A DNA stretch of 64,000 nt from positions 186,001 to 250,000 of the forward strand of contig JAEQBH010002196.1 of NCBI GenBank assembly GCA_016808115.1, written 5' to 3'. Below, in pieces: positions 13,241-23,959 of the stretch. The notes under the pieces are model-generated. The model saw only the letters and a program-made list of their open reading frames with translations. It was not told the origin of the DNA and did no database searches. The DNA comes from Tetrastigma voinierianum. Taxonomy: Eukaryota > Streptophyta > Magnoliopsida > Vitales > Vitaceae. Each line of letters opens with the position of its first letter. The first letter of the stretch is position 1. Position numbers and translations under genes: made by a program.

Positions 13241-13641
13241 GCGGATTTGGTACCATCAAGAAAGAAATGAAGCCTGCTCAAACTTCTCGAAAGAAAAAGA
13301 GGTCTCCCTTCAAAACTGACTCGAAAGATCTAGGAATTCTGAGCATTTCTTGCCCAATCAATTTGAATTTGGGTTCTTATGAACATCCCATTTTCTCTTA
13401 CCTACCACCTCCATTGATGTATGGTCAAATGCATTACTTCAGATTCATCCAGATTTGTGAAATAAACTATTTTCTATCATCGCGAATGAATGTATTAGGT
13501 GTTGCCAGATTTGGCAGTTTAGTTTATGTCATCTCTATTCTAGGGCTTTCTTTCTGGTTAATCTATTTGTTTGACCATATAGTAAATAGTAATGGTCAGA
13601 AGAAAATGTTGGTCTCGGGATATTGTACTAAGAGAACATGA
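13168..13641 (+). CDS. Unrecognised open frame of 157 codons
   Basis: The longest uninterrupted frame on the plus strand in this part of the window. The product would have a lysine/arginine-rich segment at residues 30-55 and a hydrophobic segment at residues 113-135 that could be one membrane span (VYVISILGLSFWLIYL). No family was recognised. Its 5' part overlaps the probable Tat LTR on the other strand, so the first codons may be chance. It ends about 160 bp before the PADRE-like fragment, but in no detectable exon relationship with it. It could be noncoding. Confidence 0.15.
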   Translation: MNEQSCVGPGTPMTRDEECLKLMISGFGTIKKEMKPAQTSRKKKRSPFKTDSKDLGILSISCPINLNLGSYEHPIFSYLPPPLMYGQMHYFRFIQICEINYFLSSRMNVLGVARFGSLVYVISILGLSFWLIYLFDHIVNSNGQKKMLVSGYCTKRT

Positions 13642-13799
13642 TCCTATCAGGTTAATTGAGGCAAAAAGTTGAGTATATATATGTTCAAGTCAAATTCTTT
13701 TTCCTATAAATCAAATGACTTAAATCTAACATTAAGAAATATGGTGGCAACTCTTTCTCTCTAATCAGCAATGGAGATATCACATTAGTCAAATGTTGA

Positions 13800-14164
13800 G
13801 AGAAAGAAAAAGAAAAAAGGTGAGGTGGGCCAAAAACTTCTAGTCATCCTCTCCCAGAACCCCAACTGCTTTCTCTGCAGCTCAGAATCCATGTTCATTA
13901 ATTCCATTGCACCTCATCCTCGTTGCCGACGTCAATGAGGAGGTGCAGTTAGGCCAAATCTACTTCCTCATCATCCCACTTAATGTCAGGCGCCGCCTTT
14001 CCTCCCGCAGCTCATCCCAACCTGTCTGGGGTTGCTTACTCTCAGCTATGAAATGGACGACAAGCACAATTACAACCATAGATAGAAACGGAAGGAGGAG
14101 TTGTCAAAGCTCCGGAAATTTGTGGGATAAGTTTTATCTTATCGTTTTAAATTTTCGTGTATGA
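13800..14164 (+). pseudogene. PADRE (DUF4228) domain protein fragment
   Basis: The plus-strand reading GEVGQKLLVILSQNPNCFLC followed by SSESMFINSIAPH, then after one frameshift near 13915 ADVNEEVQLGQIYFLIIPL, matches the layout of plant DUF4228/PADRE proteins: a region ending in a cysteine-flanked CF(I/L)C-SS-S motif, then the conserved QLGQIYFL core, then a basic tail. The N-terminal part usually starting with MGN was not found upstream, and the tail after 14030 is in doubtful frame. PADRE proteins are small plant proteins linked to stress and pathogen responses; their biochemistry is unclear. This copy has one clear frameshift, so it is a fragment or pseudogene, or the indel is a sequencing error. 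It is one of only two plant host gene traces here. Confidence 0.5.
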
Positions 14165-14990
14165 TAATCACTAGTTGCAGATTGCTGTAACGACTTGATG
14201 ATGACCAAATTCAAGACATATGTAAGCTGCCAATTTTTGAAACTCCCATGATATTTTAGGCATAATTGACGTCCATGGCGTGTAGCTGTATATGGACATT
14301 ATTATATATATTTGTGGTTTTCTGGGTATTTTCTGACGGACTCCCACTGCTTTATATGCCTATCCCAATGTTTAATTTTTGAAACCGACACAGTAATTTC
14401 AGTGTGAGTTTGAGCCACATTTTGCAGCGCCCTTGGCTTCATACTGGTTTGATATTTCTACTTCTAATGTAGTTGAATTGAGTGGTTTCTGATGTTTTTA
14501 CACTACTTTATTTGCTTATCCGAACGTTTAATTTTTGAACCAATACTTATAAGATAAATACGGTTTTAAGATTAATTTTAAAATCTTATTTGGTAATTAC
14601 AGTTTTCAAACATGTGGGAGAAAAGTTGGTTTTATGTTTTCTTTTTAAATATGAATTATTTTGCCACTAAACTCTTTTTTCAAAGTCACTTTTGAAATGC
14701 ACTTTATCAAATTCATGTCCATGAGACTGGTGACATAGAGTGCAAGATGAATTTGGTACAAGATTGAGACCTCCATAAGTGAGAGGCATGAAATATATTT
14801 ATAGCATGTTTCAACCTCAAACTTTATACTAATTCACAAATAAAACACCATTAAAATTAGCGGATTCTGCCCACATGCATGCATTTCCATTCATGACCAG
14901 TACTTAAATAGAAGGAAGGCTCTGTAAAGGGGGGTGGGGTGTAGGGGGTTGGTCAGACTATAACCGCCACTTTTTTGAACTTTTTGATTC
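14165..14990. other. Noncoding stretch, nothing recognised
   Basis: AT-rich sequence downstream of the PADRE-like fragment. It could include that gene's 3' untranslated region. No repeat ends, coding motifs or RNA genes were seen. Confidence 0.4.
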
Positions 14991-14995
14991 TCTGC

Positions 14996-15332
14996 TCACC
15001 CCATGGTAACAGTTTTGGGTAAAAATGTTCACATTTTTTTAAATCATTTTAGTCCCCTCCATGCCGTCTAAGAATGACATATAGAAAAGAGGGTTAAAAT
15101 ATGATTTAAAAAATTCGTTGTTAAAATCGTAATTGGTAACTTCAACTTCAATACAATGAAACCATGCACGGTTGTCAACTACGATTTTAATAATAAATTT
15201 TGTACACCACATTCTAATCCTCTCTTATATGTGATATGGAAAAGGGTTAAAATGAACATATATAAGTTTAGAAAATGGCTTATAAGCAATTTTTTTTTAA
15301 AGGTCATTTTGAGCTAAAACTGCCATGGTAAA
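14996..15332. mobile_element. Foldback MITE with long inverted arms
   Basis: The two halves are imperfect reverse complements. The left arm starts CCATGGTAACAGTTTTGGGT at about 15001, and the reverse complement of the right end (about 15328) starts TTACCATGGCAGTTTTAGCT. Inner parts also pair: GTTAAAATCGTAATTGGTAA near 15120 against TTAAAATCGTAGTTGACAAC read backwards from about 15190. No coding capacity. Superfamily and target duplication were not determined. Confidence 0.6.
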
Positions 15333-15423
15333 GTAGAAAAGGAGATAAGTACAAGGAAAGATGGAAGACTTAGAGTTTAGTGAAATGAAATTATTGTGTA
15401 TTAAAAAATTTATGATTTCTATG

Positions 15424-15432
15424 TTAAATGAA
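15424..15432. repeat. Target-site duplication, left (TTAAATGAA)
   Basis: The nine bases TTAAATGAA directly before the left terminus of the Mutator-like element recur exactly at 21925-21933, directly after its right terminus. Nine-base duplications are diagnostic of Mutator-superfamily insertion. Confidence 0.85.
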
Positions 15433-15860
15433 GGGACAATTATATATCAGGCAATTAAAATGAAAATAAATGTGAAGTAGGTACAAAGAATACGAAATGC
15501 ATTGTTCAGTATATGTAAAAAATAAAAAAAATGTGTATTAGGAACTAAAGTGGTGATTGGGCAAACACTTCTAAAAATGATTCTCTTCACTTTCCAACAA
15601 TTACTACAAATGGACTTTTGAAAAAATAAAACAAAAAAATTTCAAAAGTTGAACTACCCTAACTCCCTCCCTCTCATTCCCCCCTTCGACCAAAGCCCTA
15701 GCTCCCTACCTCATCTTCTCCGATTCGACCACAACTCTCTCCTTTCTTTCTCTTCAACCTCTTTCCAGCATAAAGGCGAAAGGAAAAAAAACCCTAACTC
15801 CCTCCCTCTCTCGTCTTCTTATCTCGATCCTAAAGGCGAAAGGGAAAAAAACTAACTCCA
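15433..15860 (+). repeat. Left terminal inverted repeat of the MULE
   Basis: About 430 bp, matching the reverse complement of 21185-21924. It contains a CT-rich block (CCCTAACTCCCTCCCTCTC) occurring twice, at about 15657 and 15796, each in the context of a TAAAGGCGAAAGG motif, so part of the arm is itself duplicated. Confidence 0.75.
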
Positions 15861-16159
15861 TCGTCTTCCTCTCTTGATTTTAAATGCAAAAAGGAAAAAA
15901 GCCTTAAAAGCTCTGTTGATACTCTGAAAAGTGTTTTATTTTTCTTAGAATCAATCATCATTGCATTTTGTATTCCGTATCATAGGTAAGGGGAAAAGTA
16001 TGTAATTTGTGTGTCAGTTTCTAGAAAATTTATTTATTTTGCTTTAAATGGATGTGTGTTTAAAAAAATGGATATTGTGAAGATTAATTTGATACTCTGA
16101 CATTCGTTTCCATGTAATGTTTGTCCCCTTCAAATAGCCTCATTTATGCGTAAGTATTA

Positions 16160-16236
16160 TTCTAACAAATAGTAAGTACTACTTTAATATACTTCAGGTA
16201 CTACCGTAATGGTCTTAAGTACTACCTTAATGTTAG
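16160..16236 (+). repeat. GTACTACC motif cluster, left side of the MULE
   Basis: Variants of GTACTACC/GTACTACT recur at about 16171, 16197 and 16219, about 20-25 bp apart. The same motif, in reverse orientation, occurs at 16979-17010, 19371-19402 and 20230-20292. Confidence 0.6.
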
Positions 16237-17005
16237 TGTTTGTAAACCCCTATTTAGCCCATCTTTCTTGACCAATACTCATTTCTCATCCTTTTTTTTA
16301 CTTCATAAAATACATGAACTATAGTTTCACCCATGAATGTAGAACCAAATTAAGTATATAAGTGAGATGGGTATTGAATGAAATTAATTATTTCGATATT
16401 TGTTGGTTTTGTTTGGTTGTAGGAGGACGCAGTTACTTTTTTGTGTATGATCTTGAAGTGTGTGGTAGAGTTTAAGTTGGTATCCAGCTTAATTGAATGA
16501 GGAAACAAGATGTTGATGAGATTAAGAATCACGAAGATTGAGGATATGGTATGAAGGAATCAATGAAATTGAAAAGAATTGAAGAGAGTTGAAAAATCTT
16601 TGTGTTTTTGTAACCATTTTTCTTTTTTTTTTTTTCCTTTGTTGCACTTAAACATATGTAAGCTTCGGTGAAAATGTGATGGTACAAATTGAGCAATGAA
16701 ATGCATATATTTAACTTTCTAAGATGTAAAATTTAGTTTAATGCTAATTTTTGTACTCTGAAGAGTTTGGTGTTTGTGTGGAAAATGAGAGCAATTTAAT
16801 GTTAAAGAATACTGAAAAATCATTAATGCTAAGTCAATGCAATTCTTACAGAAGCCTCAAATTGCACATGTACCACAAATTATATTGTCATTGGTTATTA
16901 TGTTATGGTTCAACACTAAGCTCATAAGAACTATGTATTGATCATGGAAGAGTGGGGTAAAGGAAGTGTATTCAAAAGGTAGTACCTAGGATGAAAAAGG
17001 TAGTA

Positions 17006-17010
17006 CCTAG
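17006..17010. repeat. Target-site duplication, left (CCTAG)
   Basis: CCTAG directly precedes the TG terminus of the solo LTR and recurs directly after its CA terminus at 19358-19362. Confidence 0.85.
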
Positions 17011-19357
17011 TGTAAAACCCGGGAAAATTAGAAATTTTCAAAAATGGCAAAATAATAATAATAATAATAATTGTCAGAATGACTCAACGAAGCTTAGAAA
17101 ATTCCTTAGATCTTGGATGTGAAGCAGTTAGCAGCGTTTGGATTAGATCTCATGAAATCTGGTTACCGAATCGATTGGTCGGTTCCGAGGCGGTCGAATT
17201 TTACGTTTCGGCGTCGAGTGACACATAATATGACATGTGGTGCACTTGTGTGAATGACTCACATTGAGCCAAGTGTCAAGTGGAGGAAATAATGGGAAAG
17301 ATAAAACAAGAAAAAAAAAAAGAAAGAAAAAGAGAATAAAGGAAAAAAAAAAAAGAAAAACAAAAGAAAAGTCAAATAAAAGGAAAAAAACAAGAAAACG
17401 ATAGAGAAGGATTTCGACGAGAGGAGAAGTGGCGAGAAAGAGAGAAGAGAAGAGGGTTAGAGAGAAAAACTTATCCCAGATATCTGAAATCGGGGCTAGT
17501 AGGTTTCGTCGAGCAAAAAGTAAAGTCGGTCCACGCATCGAGAGCTACGCGTGAGTACCAAAATCTTGGAGTTTCGTCAAACTCCATGAGATAGAGAATT
17601 TTATTACTTGGGTTATTTCTAGTCTAAAGGTCATTTAATGCCTTGGGGTTTTTCTTAGAGGCCATGAGATGTCGTAGAGTCCCAAACTTTGGCACGAGTG
17701 TAGGAATTTTTCGAGGCACCCAAGATTTGTTTTCGAGATAGTGCGGTGAGATTTTAGAACGTTTTTGGGATAGTCTGGTGAATTTTTGGGTTGTTTGACA
17801 ATGCGAATGAGGAATATTCAAAACTATTTTCGGGTAGTCCCGGACTGTGTCGAGGTTTGGTTTTGATCCTAAGACTAATGTCTTCGGGTTTTGTGGTATG
17901 TTTTAGTATCACAGTAATTCGGTGACGAACCTTGAAGTGACCAAGAGGTGCCCTATTTTATATGGGTATGAGATTTGGGTCATTTTGTGTGTTATTGGAA
18001 AAATAAATAACATGTTATTGTGTGTAAAAATCATGTTTATTTATACTTGCTTGACGTATTAATATAGAAATTTTGATAAATGGAAATTATATGTAGGAAA
18101 TATAATTATCTAAAATTTATAAATAGTGCATGTAGCATGACATCGCACGAAATGACATTATTACATTTCATATGCACGGTCACACCGCGTCGAGTCGGGT
18201 GTGTGTACATGGTGTTAGTTATTCACCATTCTTGGTGAATGTGTGGTGAGCTTGGAAATGGGACAACGTCTAAAATCGAGACTCACGGTTGTGTAAAACA
18301 ATAATAATACAAAATCACGTGTGTTTGGGTGAAGCGAATGGAGAGCGAATCCATAAAGGGTGAAAGACCCAAATTATATTCTCGATTAGATATATGTGTC
18401 CGGTGATGTAAGTTCGCGAAAGTGTCGAAAGGCGTGCGAAGCCTGCGGTGAGACCTCGGAAATTCTCCTCCCACGGAAACACACGAGATTTGATAAATTA
18501 ACATTGGAGGGTTGTCCAATGGTTTAAGTCATTGGGTGAAACACCAATGACTTGTTTTTCACACTTGGCGTTGCAGGTGTGAGGGAGTCGGTCGGGACTC
18601 GGGTTGTGGGCATGAGGAGTCTCATCTCATGCATGACATGAAACATTCCATATAGGATTGCATTATTTATATGGAATATGATTTGATGTTTTATGTATGT
18701 CATTGCATGTGTATTTAGGCGGGGAGTAGCCCTTGTAGGAAAAATTTTCTACCGGGTATTGCTCACCTCGTCGTGGGACCCCCTTTCAGGTACAGGGGGT
18801 GTACAGGGGCACGACACTCCAACGAGGCCGTGATTATGAAGGAGACCGATGTGTGGCCTTGATATTACTTTTGTAAAAAGCATTTTGTACAAAAGAATTG
18901 TAATTAAATTCTTTTGGGACTATATTCTAAATAGTCGGGTATGTAATTATGGTAAGAGGGCCATGATCGGACTCTTACGAGCTGTAATTAAGTGATTTAC
19001 TTTCATATTTTAGATTTAAATGTGAATGAATGGATCCCGATAAAGAGATGTATTAAGGTGGTGTCGAGTAACTCGGTGTCCACGAGTAGTTGTGATATAG
19101 TTGTATATTAGGGATATGGATAGATGAAACATGTGTGGTCATTACTACTTCTGTTGAGACCCTAGATGGGTTATGGTTATACAAGTTGTATGTTGGGTAG
19201 AGTTCCCTAAACAAAGGAGATTCTGCTCGATTTTTTTTTTGAAAATATGGATCTTGATAAATGGGACACAACAATGTGGTATCGGGTCACCCGAAATCCA
19301 TAGGAATTCCGCCGATTGACGGGTTGTCAACGGGACTCCCGGATTTGGGGTGTCACA
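17011..19357 (+). mobile_element. Solo Gypsy LTR, 2347 bp, inside the MULE
   Basis: Begins TGTAAAACCCGGGAAAATT and ends GGATTTGGGGTGTCACA, giving TG...CA termini, with exact CCTAG duplications on both sides. No primer site, gag or pol lies next to it, so an internal region was lost by LTR-LTR recombination. Internal landmarks shared with the other LTRs of this family: a purine-rich run at 17290-17470, CTACGCGTGAGTACCAAA at about 17545, TTTCATATGCACGGTCACACC at about 18168, GAGGGAGTCGGTCGGGACTCG at about 18582, and the end block GGGTTGTCAACGGGACTCCC. It serves here as the reference for the incomplete family members. Confidence 0.92.
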
Positions 19358-19362
19358 CCTAG
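19358..19362. repeat. Target-site duplication, right (CCTAG)
   Basis: Second copy of the duplicated pentamer flanking the solo LTR. Confidence 0.85.
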
Positions 19363-21184
19363 AGTATATTAAGGTAGTACCCATAGTATGTTAGAGTAGT
19401 ACCGCATGTTATAAATAACTTGTGTTAATTTCTGATTAATATTATGGCCTATGGATGTTTCTCCCATTATTAATAACTCAAATGACCTCAATGATCATAT
19501 GATATTAATCCTAGATTAAAGAACACATCCTAAGTACTTATTTACGACATCTTATTCTGAAGGCAGGATGTAAAAGATGTATAAATATATTTCTAATATG
19601 TGTTAAGCTAAAGACATTGGTGGCAATTCTTGTACTTAGTATAACAAGTGCCTTAGTTAAAAAATAATATTCAAGATGGTAATATTGTCTAAATACACCA
19701 CAATATGGATAAGTTGATAAAAAAATATTTAAAGTCAATGTTGATGGTTGTCATAGCGACAAAGTATATAATCAGCATTGGCCAGGGCGCGAAACAACAC
19801 CCATCATGACTCTATGTTGCAAGTAGCGCAAATTTAGTCTCATTCAGCATTACTAGGTTGCATTACCAAGCTATATAAAAGCTTTATCCTGTATAAATCC
19901 ATGGTACCCTACAAGAGAAGACGATAACACATGTATATCAATAAGGAAATGTGTTAATGAATTTATCGAATCATATGAGTATAAGACACAAATTGAATAT
20001 TATTATCTGGAATTCAACGCTAAGTCACCTACAGTCAGTAAGGAATAGAATAGTCCTTCATGCTATATAGTGTTACTATTAGAGCACTTCTTTATTATTA
20101 TAAATCAACATATCAATGGTATATTAATATCACAATAAATGAGTCACTTACAAAATAGATTTATTGGAATCAAATAGGAACTACTTAATGGTCATGAATG
20201 TATGTGAGCAAATAATTATTGGGCTATCCATTAAGGTAGTATTTATGTTTGTTATTGAAGTACCTGCAATATATTCAGGTAGTACCGTTATCCTAATACT
20301 TCAATAGTCATTATTCTTACCAAACATTCTATAATGATCGCTATTATTGCCCTTTTTCTTGGTTCCTATTACTTTTATCTTTTTTTTTTTCATGATAGTT
20401 ACTGACCAAAATGCAAGTGTAAGCACCAACCTAATTTATATTTGAAGGAATACAACATCCTACATTAGTCATTAAAGTCACTTAAATGCCATTTTTTTTA
20501 GCATTCCACAACAATTTGAGTTCACACATATCGAGGAAATATTTACAAAACACTATGGAAAAATTAATGCAAATATAGCATGATTTCACTTTCAAGAAAT
20601 TCAAAAAAAAAAAAAAATCACATAATAGCTTCAAGTAGAAAGAAAAAAAAAAAAAAAAATACAACTTAAAGTGCTCTACCTTCCCAACACTCAACTGGTG
20701 ACGTGGATGACTCCTGGAAAATAAGAAATAAAAAAATAAAACTATAATTTCAACAATAGAATCTACAAAAAAATATAGTAATATAATAAAATTTCTCAAT
20801 GACAACCCTAGAAACAAGAAAGCAAGGAAGATTGTTATGATGAGTTGATGGTGACTGGGGAAATAGGAAAATAAATATAGAAGAAATAAGAGGGAAAAGG
20901 GATAGTGATGGGCAAAAATACATGAAATAACTCTTTACCATTTTTATTTTTTTAGAAATTTACAACAATGTCGAAAATAAAAAAAACACATAGTTAACTA
21001 CAACAAAAAAAAAAGGTCTTTTTTCCACTTACCTTTCCACTATTTTCAGTTTTATCCTTCGCACAGGATGAACACACGACAAATAGGGGCAAATACGTTG
21101 TGGATTTAGGTTAAAATGGAGGGGAAATGAATTCACTTGAAAGTACTTTTCAACCACGCAAGATGGACCCGAAGACGAAGAAGT
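19363..21184. other. Interior of the MULE right of the solo LTR
   Basis: Noncoding AT-rich sequence with long A runs at 20600-20660 and GGTAGTAC motifs at 19371-19402 and 20230-20292. No transposase (no DDE or zinc-finger motifs) and no captured host exon were recognised. Confidence 0.5.
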
Positions 21185-21924
21185 TAGGTTTTTTTTTTCC
21201 TTTTGTCTTTAGGATCGAAAGAGAAAATAGAGGGTTTCTTCTTTCTTCTTTTGCTTGTATGCTGGATAAAGGTTGAAAAGAAATGAAAGGTAGGGCTTGT
21301 TGTCGCAGAGGGGAAAACGAGGGAGAGAGTTCGAAGGGGGAAGGAGAAGGAGGGAGTTAGGGCAATTTAGTTTTTGAAATTTTTTGTATAATTTTTTTAA
21401 AAGTCCAGCTATAATTAATATTTGTTGATGGCATTTTGATGTTAGTAAATAGCTACTTTAAACCCTGTTTGAAGTAGGTAGAAATTTTTGTTTTTCTATT
21501 CAAACTTTTGAAAACAAGGAGAAGCGCGTTTAAGTTACAAGAATAAGGCAGAAACAAAATTTGAAAACAAGAAAATGAATTCACTATTTTCAACATTTTA
21601 TATATATGAATCGAGAAAGCAGTGCTTTGTTTTCCTTGTTTTGAGTCAAATTCAACCAAATTCAACCAAATGGGGTTGAAAATGAAAACGTATTTTCAAC
21701 CAAATTCAAGTACGAAGCGTATTTTAAATGAAAACTAAGATTAGAATACATTGAAAATTTTTCGTATTACGGGTGGATAGAGTTAGAAAATTTTTCGTGA
21801 ACTTCTCAGGGCCTTAGTTCACGTCACTTAATTATTTTTTCCACATTCTTGAAAATGCACTTCATATTCTTCATACCCACTCGCCATTTATTTTCATTTT
21901 AATTGCCTGATATATAATTGTCCA
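21185..21924 (-). repeat. Right terminal inverted repeat of the MULE
   Basis: Reverse complement of the left repeat, lengthened to about 740 bp by a nested MITE at 21461-21813. Removing that MITE restores the alignment across GAACTAAAAGTAG (right) and GAACTAAAGTGG (left). Confidence 0.75.
21461..21813. mobile_element. Harbinger/Tourist-type MITE, 353 bp
   Basis: Left end AACCCTGTTTGAAGTAGG; reverse complement of the right end GGCCCTGAGAAGTTCACG; both followed inward by AAATTTTTG/AAAAATTTT. Flanked on both sides by TTA (21458-21460 and 21814-21816), the target duplication typical of PIF/Harbinger elements. No coding capacity. Its absence from the opposite arm of the MULE shows that it arrived after the arms were formed. 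Confidence 0.65.
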
Positions 21925-21933
21925 TTAAATGAA
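21925..21933. repeat. Target-site duplication, right (TTAAATGAA)
   Basis: Exact copy of the nonamer at 15424-15432, directly outside the right MULE terminus. Confidence 0.85.
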
Positions 21934-22002
21934 TCACATGTACCACGTTGCATATTAAAAAGAGTAACGGGTGATGTATTTGAAAGATGACACTAATAAA
22001 AT

Positions 22003-22027
22003 GTATATATATATATATATATATATA
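22003..22027. repeat. (TA)n microsatellite
   Basis: Uninterrupted TA dinucleotides, about 12 units. Confidence 0.95.
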
Positions 22028-22220
22028 AGATTATAGAATTTAATTTTTAATTACCACAAAAAAAATGTATTCCCACAACACAATTAATTTTAATAAATTT
22101 TTTGTTTCACATTTTTCCTATTGTTTTATTAAATTGACAGGAATCCCATAAGTTTGTGCATACACTTAATGATTTTTTTTTACTCAACATTAAAAATAAT
22201 AATAATAATATAAGAGTATT

Positions 22221-22223
<3 letters not shown>

Positions 22224-22304
<81 letters not shown>
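22224..22304. repeat. (TA)n microsatellite, about 40 units
   Basis: About 80 bp of uninterrupted TA dinucleotides in AT-rich noncoding DNA. The tyrosine/isoleucine frame across it is an artefact of the repeat. Confidence 0.97.
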
Positions 22305-22307
<3 letters not shown>

Positions 22308-23119
22308 CAATAATATTAAGTATTAAGTATTAGCATGATGGGGTTATAATTAAAAAAAAAGTATGATTGGGATATATTATGTTTGAAGTGATTTTTATTA
22401 ATATCCAATAGTAAAGCATTTTAACTTTTTATATTTAGTAAAAATAAAATAAAATAAGGAAGTAAAATTTAAAATTTTTTAAAATAGAAGTAAACAATTT
22501 AAAATTTAAAAGCAAATTATATTTGTTATTAAATTAAAATAATATACACCACCTAAGGAAAGACTTGATTAAAAATTGTAGTGATGAGTTCAGATTTAAA
22601 ATTGGGTTATATATTTAACCCCATCAGATAAAATATATAAATATATTGCATCCATTTTTTTAAATGTTCTTTTGTAAAATAATACTATTTCAAAAATACA
22701 TATAAAATTATGATTCTTCTTATCTTTTAAAAGATTAATTTTACCTATTAATAAACTAGTCTTTTGAAAAGATTAATTCATTTTTTTGTACATAATTTAC
22801 AATGCCGTTTTTCCTTCTATTTTTTTATTTTTTATTTTTTATAACTTTGAACTCAATTTTTAAAAATATGAGTTTATTTTTTTCATTGATTGTGGCATGG
22901 GAAATGTTATTCTGCTAACATTCTTGTATGGCTTCAACTTCTTTGTTTCCAAGATCACTTAGTCTTTAATTTTCTCTTACAATCCATTTTTCTGCAAGGA
23001 AGATTGAAGAATCCCATAAAGATGGATCTAAATCATAATTTTTTTTTTCCTTTCAACCAAACAAAACACAAAACAAATGGTGACTCTTGTTATATTTTGA
23101 CTTAATGCAAATCCTACAT
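22305..23119. other. AT-rich noncoding stretch
   Basis: Very AT-rich. It may contain the 5' part of the Copia LTR that ends at 23438, whose start was not found. No gene recognised. Confidence 0.4.
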
Positions 23120-23438
23120 TAATTAAAGAGTGGGTTTTGCTTAAAAGACATAGTTTATAAAGGGGCTTTTCTACCTTTGTAATATTTGCACCTTTTCCCC
23201 ATCCACTTTAGGGTATTTGTAGTATTGTCCAATTACTTTGGTATTTATTTTTTGGTCAATTTCTTAGGAAATTGATTTGTGTCCCTAAGTTTGTAATTCT
23301 TTTTTATTAGTGCAAGTTGGTCTCTAACACCCGAAGACGTAGGTATTTATAATGAACTTCATTAAATTTTGTGTGCTCTCTTTCTTTTCTACCTTTAAGT
23401 ATTTTACTTGTTGCATTATTTGGTGCGTTTGTACAACA
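23120..23438 (+). mobile_element. Copia LTR, 3' part
   Basis: The LTR ends ...GTACAACA two bases before a perfect tRNA-Met primer site. The left limit is arbitrary because the TG start was not identified. The T-rich sequence with CTCTCTTTCTTTTC near 23380 is typical of the R-U5 part of Copia LTRs. Confidence 0.55.
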
Positions 23439-23440
23439 AG

Positions 23441-23452
23441 TGGTATCAGAGC
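23441..23452 (+). other. Copia primer-binding site (tRNA-iMet)
   Basis: TGGTATCAGAGC, the exact 12-mer complementary to the 3' end of plant initiator methionine tRNA, two bases after the LTR end. It primes minus-strand DNA synthesis in plant Copia elements. Confidence 0.85.
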
Positions 23453-23950
23453 TTTAGGTTCTTTTATAAGTATGCTATATGGTTGTGGTGTATCCTGATC
23501 TTCCACATCAGAAATTTGCTCTTGAACTAATGATGGTTGAAATTTGTTCAAGTGAAGTTATAAGTATGCTCTGTGGTTGCAGTGTAGCCCGATATTCCAC
23601 ATCAAAAATCTATTCTTGAACTGCTGAGTACAATTGAAATCCATTCAAGTGAAGTTCCATTGTTTGGAATATCTGTGGAAGTTTTGTCTGAGAAGCTCCA
23701 TTGTTTAGAATATCTGTGAAAATTATGTCTAAGAAGCTCCATTGTCTGGAATATCTGTGGAAGTTCTATCTAAGGAGATTGGTATTTTGAGATCATTTGG
23801 ACTGATCCAGCCTTTCTTAAGAACTTTTGTTCTGTCTAAGGAGACTGGTATAAGTGAGATTGTGGTGATCAATTCAATTTTTCCTGCAATCAATTCAATA
23901 TTTCCTAGGAACTATTCTAGTATTCGTAGACACGATTGTGTGGAAAAATG
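23453..23950 (+). repeat. Copia leader with two nested tandem duplications
   Basis: Three units of about 41 bp, each with CCATTGTNTNGAATATCTGTG, start near 23651, 23692 and 23734. Before them a unit of about 100 bp (GTATGCTNTNTGGTTG ... TTCAAGTGAAGTT) is present twice, near 23470 and 23560. The leader lies between the primer site and the gag remnant and is untranslated. Confidence 0.7.
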
Positions 23951-23959
23951 GAAGAATTT

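Larger units (their letters stand above)
15433..21924. mobile_element. Non-autonomous Mutator-like element (MULE) with long terminal inverted repeats
   Basis: Long inverted ends: the left begins GGGACAATTATATATCAGGC at 15433, and the reverse complement of the right end begins TGGACAATTATATATCAGGC at 21924. Similarity continues inward (CAATTAAAATGAAAATAAATG, then CCCTAACTCCCTCC, then CAGCATA and CGATCCTAAAG) to about 15860 on the left and 21185 on the right. Exact 9-bp duplications flank it. Between the ends there is no transposase-like frame, so it is non-autonomous. Without the nested solo LTR (17011-19357 plus 5 bp) and nested MITE (21461-21813 plus 3 bp) the element would be about 3.8 kb. 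The interior carries GTACTACC-type motifs, in opposite orientation near the two ends. Confidence 0.85.

Noticed and set aside
17143..17538. 131-codon minus-strand frame rich in Phe and Leu
   Set aside because: Antisense of the purine-rich run in the solo LTR; the frames at 39076-39471 and 45424-45714 have the same origin in other LTRs.
22107..22310. Open frame on the minus strand made of Tyr-Ile repeats
   Set aside because: It is the translation of the (TA)n microsatellite; the frame at 37070-37261 is the same artefact.
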